From a virus: a stretch of 24,087 bases of DNA. Position 1 is the stretch's first letter. Each line of letters begins with the position of its first letter. The notes under the pieces were generated by a model. The model saw nothing but the letters and a program-made list of their open reading frames with translations. It made no database searches and was not told the origin of the DNA. Shown here in pieces: positions 18,919-24,087 of this stretch. Where the stretch lies: positions 1-24,087 of the IMG/VR virus record IMGVR_UViG_3300042401_000693. One strand, 5' to 3'. The translations under genes were made by a program, and so were the position numbers.

Positions 18919-21108
18919 TTATTTATTTTCTAGTGTTTTGATTTTTTCTGATAATTCTTGAATGGCTTTGAATGCTAAAGCAATCATATTTGGATATGAC
19001 AATGAGTTTGGAAGTCCTTCTTCATTATAATTTACAAATTCAGTTAATCCTAAATCATGAATTTCTTCAGCTATTAATCCAACGAATTGTTTATCTCCAT
19101 CTACTTCAGATATACCTTTATAATATACAGGTCTTAGTTGATTAACAATATCAATACCTTTGTCGTAATTAGATATGTCTTTTTTATATCTAAGAGAAGA
19201 AGTATTTATATAAATTCCATAACTTGAAGCAGGATTAATCCATGTGTTTGGTGAGTTACCTGTTGTAAAGTTGTTTATCTGAGGAAATGAAACTAAGGCA
19301 TCACCTCTTACTCTAAATAATGAAGCAAAACTTGAAGATTCTATACTTACAGGAAAATGTGAGCTTGTTGAACCTGCAGCAATATATAAACCATATCCAG
19401 CATCAATTATTTGAGTTTGATAACCATTATCTGTAGTAGTATTAATTAGTACGTTACCAACTGATGTTATACGCATACGTTCAGCACCACTACCTCCGTC
19501 TGCTTTAGTAACAAATGCTAAATAACCTCCACCTGTATTTGTTGCACCAGCATTAGTTGTAAAGCCTCTAATAGATGCTATACCATATCTACCAGAACCA
19601 CCAGTACCTGCATTTGAAGTATTGATAAAATCTAAAGAACCAATAAATGCGTCAGTTGCAGTTGAACTTGCAGCTAATTCGTGAGAAGTACCACCTGCTC
19701 CATATTGAGTTAAATAACGTATAGCACCATATCCTGCCCCATCATATCCTGGACTTTGAGTTCCAATCCCTACGTTACCACCTGTTGTTATTGTTAATCT
19801 TTCTGAACCACCAACCTCAAATGCTAAAGGAACATAAGAACCAGCTCCAACATACGAAGTTGCTATATAACTCTTTGTGCTACCTGCACTTAAATAAACT
19901 GTATTAGTACCAGCACTAGTAATTGATGCTACATTCCCATTTACTAAAAGTGCATAACTAGCGTTATTTGTTGCACCATTTACATTAACCGATGAACTAA
20001 ACGTAGCTGCTCCTGCATATAAACCTGCATACCCATTGGCATCAGTTAATAAAGTAAATGAAGTTGCTGCATCTGAACCATATTGAATTCTTCGTGTTGA
20101 AGCAACACTCCCTATTGTGAATCCATATGTATCTGAACTTTTAATAGTTGAACTAAACGTAGCTGCTCCTGTGGTCTTTGTTATAGTTACTCTTGTAGCT
20201 ACTCCTGTTTCATCTATGTTTAAATCACCATTACCATTTATATTTATACCAAAATTAGCAGTTGGACTAATAGACCTAAATAAATTAATATGTGAATTAT
20301 TATTATTAGTTATAATTACACCACCTGTTGCTGCACTTGTTAATGATAAATTTCCTGTTAATGTCTTAGCACCTGCAAAGGTTTGTGTTCCCGTAGTTAC
20401 TACACCTCTATTAGTTGCACTTGCATCAGGTACGTTTAACGTAATTACAGGCGTTGTAGTGCCATTTGCTACTGTAGATGATAAGTCAGTACCGCTTGTA
20501 CCTAAAGTTAAAGCAGCAACGCTTGTAACAGTTCCTACACCTGCTCCACCTACTAAAGCTAGAGTTCCTGTAGCATCAGGTAGGGTATAGGTTCTATTAG
20601 TGTTATTTGTTAAGCTGTCAAACCTAAATGAAAAATTCTTATAAGTAGATACTCCTGTGTAACCATAGAAATCAAATAAAACTCCTGAAGAAGCAATACT
20701 AGAATAGCCGTTACCCTTTGGTAGATAAGCTGCATCTTGCCTCATACTTATAACACCACCTAATGCTGGTGCTCCAGCTGCAACTAAATATCTAGACGTT
20801 AAATCAAATGTACCTAAATCAACACTTTGAGTAGCTCCTGTGTATGGAACATATCCTGAAACACTTGGAATGTCACTTGTTAAGGCTATTGTACCTGTAG
20901 CACTTGGTAAAGTATAAGAGTAAGTACCATTAGACAAAGTAGAGCCAAAGGTGGTCACTCCTGATACCAACAATGTACTACTAATCTTAGCTGTACCTGT
21001 TGTTTCAAATTTATAACTACCACTAGGTGCTGCTCCTATTCCTATATTAAGTGAGGAATCTGAAAATACGCCTTGAGCTAGTGTACCTAAATTGTGTGTA
21101 AATCCCAT
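18919..21108 (-). CDS. Tail fibre with S74 intramolecular chaperone
   Basis: This 729-residue protein is dominated by Gly/Ser/Thr-rich beta repeats such as SYTLPSATGTIALTSDIPSV and GVVTTGTQTFAGAKTLTG, typical of trimeric fibre shafts. The last 93 residues are an S74 chaperone domain. The cleavage dyad is Ser637-Lys642 (SSLRYK), followed by KDISNYDKGIDIVNQLRP, GLIAEEIHDLG and a coiled C-terminus, QELSEKIKTLENK. The chaperone guides trimer assembly and then cuts itself off. The shared blocks with the next fibre gene (20354-20407 with 22820-22873) suggest recombination between them. The receptor-binding region cannot be located with confidence. Confidence 0.9.
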   Translation of the reverse strand: MGFTHNLGTLAQGVFSDSSLNIGIGAAPSGSYKFETTGTAKISSTLLVSGVTTFGSTLSNGTYSYTLPSATGTIALTSDIPSVSGYVPYTGATQSVDLGTFDLTSRYLVAAGAPALGGVISMRQDAAYLPKGNGYSSIASSGVLFDFYGYTGVSTYKNFSFRFDSLTNNTNRTYTLPDATGTLALVGGAGVGTVTSVAALTLGTSGTDLSSTVANGTTTPVITLNVPDASATNRGVVTTGTQTFAGAKTLTGNLSLTSAATGGVIITNNNNSHINLFRSISPTANFGININGNGDLNIDETGVATRVTITKTTGAATFSSTIKSSDTYGFTIGSVASTRRIQYGSDAATSFTLLTDANGYAGLYAGAATFSSSVNVNGATNNASYALLVNGNVASITSAGTNTVYLSAGSTKSYIATSYVGAGSYVPLAFEVGGSERLTITTGGNVGIGTQSPGYDGAGYGAIRYLTQYGAGGTSHELAASSTATDAFIGSLDFINTSNAGTGGSGRYGIASIRGFTTNAGATNTGGGYLAFVTKADGGSGAERMRITSVGNVLINTTTDNGYQTQIIDAGYGLYIAAGSTSSHFPVSIESSSFASLFRVRGDALVSFPQINNFTTGNSPNTWINPASSYGIYINTSSLRYKKDISNYDKGIDIVNQLRPVYYKGISEVDGDKQFVGLIAEEIHDLGLTEFVNYNEEGLPNSLSYPNMIALAFKAIQELSEKIKTLENK
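20354..20407 (-). repeat. 54-bp block shared by the two fibre genes (copy 1)
   Basis: It encodes GVVTTGTQTFAGAKTLTG. The same 18 residues are encoded at 22820-22873 with several silent differences at the DNA level. A second short shared element of 21 bases occurs at 19995-20015, 20151-20171 and 22206-22226. Confidence 0.8.
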
Positions 21109-21137
21109 GTTATTTTATTTTGTATCTACTTGTTTTA

Positions 21138-21275
21138 TTATAACTTTTTATCAGTTGGTACTATTGGCTCAGATTCAGGCTCTATTTGAGTCGTAACTTC
21201 TTGTACTATTGGCTCAATAGGTGCTATTCCTATTAGATTACCATTGTGAGTTGTTAAATTTATTGTAAGTTTCAT
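21138..21275 (-). CDS. Short Glu/Pro/Ile-rich peptide between fibre genes (45 aa)
   Basis: The frame runs from ATG at 21273-21275 to TAA at 21138-21140. It begins MKLTINLTTHNGNLIGIAPI and continues EPIVQEVTTQIEPESEPIVP, where E-P-I-V occurs twice. It is acidic, with a disordered-looking second half. It lies one base after the stop of the large fibre gene and 29 bases before the next. The first residues are strand-like, so a small assembly cofactor or connector is imaginable. The gene is supported by position and uninterrupted frame only. Confidence 0.5.
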   Translation of the reverse strand: MKLTINLTTHNGNLIGIAPIEPIVQEVTTQIEPESEPIVPTDKKL

Positions 21276-21276
21276 A

Positions 21277-24087
21277 TTATTTAATTAATAGTTTTAGTTC
21301 TTCTATTTCTAATGAAAGTTCTTGTACTGCTTTTACTAATACAGGTATTAAATCTTGATAATTTAAAGCTAAACTTTCTTCTTCACTTTCATTTTTAATT
21401 TTAAATACTGCTTCAGGATATACTTTTTCTATGTCTTGTGCAATTAAAAATAATCTTCTTTTATCTTCATCATCAGTTTTGTATTTACCAATAATTGTCC
21501 TAATTTGAGATAAATTATCACAAGCATTTACTATTGGCTCAATTATATCTTTTGAATTTTCATCAGATAATGAACCCCATGAAGTACCTCCATTTGATAA
21601 AACAACTCCATTCGTATTACTTATAATTCTTATTTCAGCACCACCTCCTCCATTTGCAGTAATATAATTTGCAGAATTTCTGCTAAAAAATATTTCAGCT
21701 CCCGAACTTCCAAGAGTTAAATCTGCAAGTGAACCTTTTACTATAACATCACCACCTGATGTGATACGCATACGTTCGGTAGCACTTGTAGTAAAAATCA
21801 ATGGTCCATAACTACCACTCCAATAACTTGCTGCTAAAGTAACTCCATTACTTCCCGTTGCATTAGGAAAAATATCTAAAGTAGCTCCTGAAACTCCCCA
21901 ACCATTACCAACTGAAAAACTACCATTTACTACAAGTTTTGAAGATAAATTACTTGTTGTTCCTATACCTACGTTACCATCCCTTGATATTGCTAATCTT
22001 ACATTTCCTGAATTAGCATCACCACCTGCAGCCGTAGAACATTTAATTGCAAAGTCACCTTCAACTTGGTCTTCAGTAAAAAACCCCCAATTTCTTCTAA
22101 GCGTTGGATTTGTAGTTAATGTAGTATTTAAGGATATTCCTGCTCCTGAACTATTACCACCATTTGCAATAAATTGAGATTTTGCACCTGTCGCAGTAAC
22201 CGATGAACTAAACGTAGCTGCTCCTGTGGATGCTATGGTAAGTCTTGTAGTTGGTGCAGTATCGGTTGTAACATCTCTTGTACCAAATATTAGACTTCCT
22301 TTAGTTTCACCTGTATTTGATGTTTCAATATATCCAATATAGGCAGGTTGATTTGTATTTGCAGTAATTGAATAACCAAAACCAATTAATCTTGTACCAT
22401 TAAGACCATTCTCACCTGCGCCTAATTGTATATAATTACTTGCAGTACCAAAACCAGTTGTTTGTGGATTTTTACTAAATGTAGATAAAGCAAGTACGGA
22501 ATTTGTTGAATTTCCAACATTTAAAGCAGTTGTTGCTGAATTAATATTCAATTTAAACCCTGCATCTGTTGTAGTGTTTATTAATACGTTACCACCTGAT
22601 TGACTTTGTAAAATTAATTTAGTAGCATCTATATATCCATCTGCAAAACCATTTGAATCATTATAAAATACAACAGGTGCGCCTGATAATGAATTTGAAT
22701 TAGCAACCCCAACACGTTTATTTGTAGCTGCTCTCACGTCTAAAGAATAACCACTAACTGCTGATGTTGTGTTAAATGCACCATTCCCACTAAACGTAGC
22801 ACTTGTACCACTTAATGCTCCTGTAAGCGTCTTAGCTCCTGCAAAGGTTTGCGTTCCTGTAGTAACCACACCTCCAAAACTTGCATCAGCAGGTTGTAGA
22901 TTTAAAAGACTTCCAACAAGACTTGCTGCATTTGCGTTTGGAGTTATGCCTATTGCAGTTAATGATATAGATAACCCTGAAGTACCAGAGGTACCTGTAG
23001 TACCAGAAGTTCCATCAATTCCTGTAGTACCACTTGTACCTGTTGTACCACTAGATCCACTAGTTCCTGTTGTACCACTTGTACCTGTGGTTCCTGATGT
23101 TCCATCAATTCCTGATGTACCACTTGTTCCTGTAGTTCCACTGGTACCAGATGTACCTGTAGTGCCACTAGTTCCTGTTACACCTGTTACATATGCCACT
23201 ACATCCACTATATCACCCAATAAACAAGGAGTGGCTAATGTTATACTTGTACCAGTGGTTGCTGTAAATTCTGAAGGAGCAAGTTTAGAACCATTATAAT
23301 AAACATCTACTTGTCCTACATTATATGTTACAGTGAATACTGTTTGTCCTGCTGTTGCTGTAAATGTGGTTTCATTTCTTGCATTAGGATCAGGAGTGAG
23401 TCCACTAGTTCCACTAGTTCCACTGCTTCCTGTAGATCCACTAGATCCAGTTCCTCCACTACTTCCACTAGAACCTGATGTTCCATCTATTCCAGAAGTT
23501 CCACTGGTACCTGTGGTTCCTGATGTTCCATCAATTCCTGTAGTACCACTTGTACCTGTTGTACCACTAGATCCACTTGTGCCAGAAGATCCACTTGTAC
23601 CATCTATTCCAGACGTGCCTGAAGAACCACTTGTGCCTGAAGTACCAGATGTTCCACTAGTTCCATCTATTCCAGTGGTGCCTGAAGTTCCACTAGTTCC
23701 AGAAGATCCTGTTGTACCAGAGGTGCCAGATGTACCATCTATTCCAGAAGATCCACTTGTTCCTGTAGTGCCAGAGGTACCTGATGTACCTGATGTACCT
23801 GTAGTACCAGATGTTCCAGTGGTACCAGATGTACCATTTGTACCATCTCCACCAGAAGCACCATCAAGATTTACATACCATATAGGGAAACTTCCTGATC
23901 CAACAGTTCTTGTAGGAGCACCAAATATTAATATTCCTGTTAAAGGATCATAAGATATCACTTCACATTCTTGGAAGTTATTAGCATCTCCTGCTATAAT
24001 TATAGATTGTGCTACTGAGTAAGACAAATCTAAATCCACTGTTAATGTTCCTGCGTTACCTAAAACAAAACTTGTTACAGAAGTGGT
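21277..24087 (-). CDS. Large tail fibre with Gly-Thr-Ser triplet repeats and S74 chaperone (5' partial)
   Basis: The frame is open through the window edge, so the first residues seen (TTSVTSFVLGNAGTLTVDLD) continue from outside; 936 codons are visible. A short N-terminal domain is followed by about 150 residues of Gly-X-Y triplets (GTS, GTT, GSS, GID). Next come a roughly 70-residue beta domain (FTATAGQTVFTVTYNVGQVD), about 70 more triplet residues and a long beta-shaft. The end is an S74 chaperone whose SDENSK gives the Ser/Lys pair about 96 residues from the C-terminus, then LFLIAQDIEKVYPEAV and a coiled tail. The triplets contain no proline and would present over 100 Thr/Ser hydroxyls, again plausible glycan acceptors. 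Confidence 0.9.
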   Translation of the reverse strand, partial: TTSVTSFVLGNAGTLTVDLDLSYSVAQSIIIAGDANNFQECEVISYDPLTGILIFGAPTRTVGSGSFPIWYVNLDGASGGDGTNGTSGTTGTSGTTGTSGTSGTSGTTGTSGSSGIDGTSGTSGTTGSSGTSGTSGTTGIDGTSGTSGTSGTSGSSGTSGIDGTSGSSGTSGSSGTTGTSGTTGIDGTSGTTGTSGTSGIDGTSGSSGSSGGTGSSGSTGSSGTSGTSGLTPDPNARNETTFTATAGQTVFTVTYNVGQVDVYYNGSKLAPSEFTATTGTSITLATPCLLGDIVDVVAYVTGVTGTSGTTGTSGTSGTTGTSGTSGIDGTSGTTGTSGTTGTSGSSGTTGTSGTTGIDGTSGTTGTSGTSGLSISLTAIGITPNANAASLVGSLLNLQPADASFGGVVTTGTQTFAGAKTLTGALSGTSATFSGNGAFNTTSAVSGYSLDVRAATNKRVGVANSNSLSGAPVVFYNDSNGFADGYIDATKLILQSQSGGNVLINTTTDAGFKLNINSATTALNVGNSTNSVLALSTFSKNPQTTGFGTASNYIQLGAGENGLNGTRLIGFGYSITANTNQPAYIGYIETSNTGETKGSLIFGTRDVTTDTAPTTRLTIASTGAATFSSSVTATGAKSQFIANGGNSSGAGISLNTTLTTNPTLRRNWGFFTEDQVEGDFAIKCSTAAGGDANSGNVRLAISRDGNVGIGTTSNLSSKLVVNGSFSVGNGWGVSGATLDIFPNATGSNGVTLAASYWSGSYGPLIFTTSATERMRITSGGDVIVKGSLADLTLGSSGAEIFFSRNSANYITANGGGGAEIRIISNTNGVVLSNGGTSWGSLSDENSKDIIEPIVNACDNLSQIRTIIGKYKTDDEDKRRLFLIAQDIEKVYPEAVFKIKNESEEESLALNYQDLIPVLVKAVQELSLEIEELKLLIK
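22820..22873 (-). repeat. 54-bp block shared by the two fibre genes (copy 2)
   Basis: Second copy of the block at 20354-20407. Identical protein with diverged third codon positions implies an old duplication kept by selection, or module exchange. Confidence 0.8.
22975..23184 (-). repeat. Gly-Thr-Ser triplet repeat, second block
   Basis: About 70 residues of collagen-type GTS/GTT/GSS triplets, interrupted by GID at intervals, in the partial fibre gene. The DNA period is 9 bases with many degenerate 18-base copies, so it is prone to recombination. Confidence 0.85.
23401..23862 (-). repeat. Gly-Thr-Ser triplet repeat, first block
   Basis: About 154 residues of the same triplet type with GID interruptions at irregular spacing. 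There is no spacer structure, so this is a protein repeat and not a CRISPR array. Copy number probably varies between strains. Confidence 0.85.

Noticed and set aside
22975-23862. Possible CRISPR-like repeats
   Set aside because: Repeats are contiguous, degenerate and in frame with period 9; no unique spacers exist.
23333-23953. Long plus-strand frame rich in Val/Pro across the triplet repeats
   Set aside because: It is the antisense reading of Gly-Thr-Ser codons, which always gives Val/Pro-rich text; it has no promoter and the minus-strand fibre is clearly the gene. The same applies to 22769-23299 and 20117-20590.
1-24087. tRNA or rRNA genes
   Set aside because: No cloverleaf-like GC-richer stretch or conserved T-loop sequence was found by eye on either strand.

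Overview
The window is an AT-rich, gene-dense segment of a tailed double-stranded DNA phage that probably infects a Bacteroidetes (Flavobacteria-like) host. The phage assignment rests on tail-fibre proteins with C-terminal S74 intramolecular chaperone domains, an M15 endolysin beside holin-like membrane proteins, an endonuclease VII family nuclease, a dUTPase end and many tiny overlapping genes. The host guess rests on promoter-like sites with the Bacteroidetes -33 TTTG and -7 TAnnTTTG elements (14760-14807, 18549-18579) and on the general lack of Shine-Dalgarno sequences. The standard genetic code fits.

Layout. (1) 1-2045, plus strand: the end of a dUTPase, a zinc-finger/HNH-like protein, two unknown small proteins, a GroES-like co-chaperonin candidate and a GT2-like glycosyltransferase. 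(2) 2027-5376, minus strand: two GT-A glycosyltransferases, a short DegT aminotransferase, a NeuD/PglD-like acyltransferase and a BKACE (beta-keto acid cleavage) enzyme, all overlapping. (3) 5373-8498, minus: a dense cluster of small, mostly very basic Lys/Gly-rich proteins, several carrying a KMxxGG-type motif, interrupted by an endonuclease VII family gene. (4) 8511-11874, minus: small phage proteins, a Dps-like protein, two short proteins with poly-Thr tails on either side of a glycosyltransferase, and a collagen/C1q-like appendage protein. (5) 11883-14702, minus: a lysis and envelope module with M15 endolysin, holin candidates, a signal-peptide beta-barrel-like protein, a four-helix-bundle membrane sensor-like protein and a spanin-like candidate. 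(6) 14703-14820: a compact divergent promoter region with two inverted repeats. (7) 14821-18276, plus: one 1151-residue protein with a methyltransferase, a GT-A, a GT4 and a TibC/AAH-like O-heptosyltransferase domain. (8) 18253-24087, minus: a small unknown protein, a third Thr-tailed protein and two large S74-terminated tail fibres. The second fibre has long Gly-Thr-Ser triplet repeats and runs off the window.

How it may fit together. The window encodes at least seven glycosyltransferase domains, a sugar-modifying aminotransferase and acyltransferase, and a rare CoA-acyl-producing enzyme. It also encodes several virion-type proteins with extreme Thr/Ser density. The most interesting reading is a phage-encoded system for O-glycosylating its own tail and appendage proteins with a custom acylated amino sugar. 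The enzyme families are recognisable in the sequence; the substrate link is inference.
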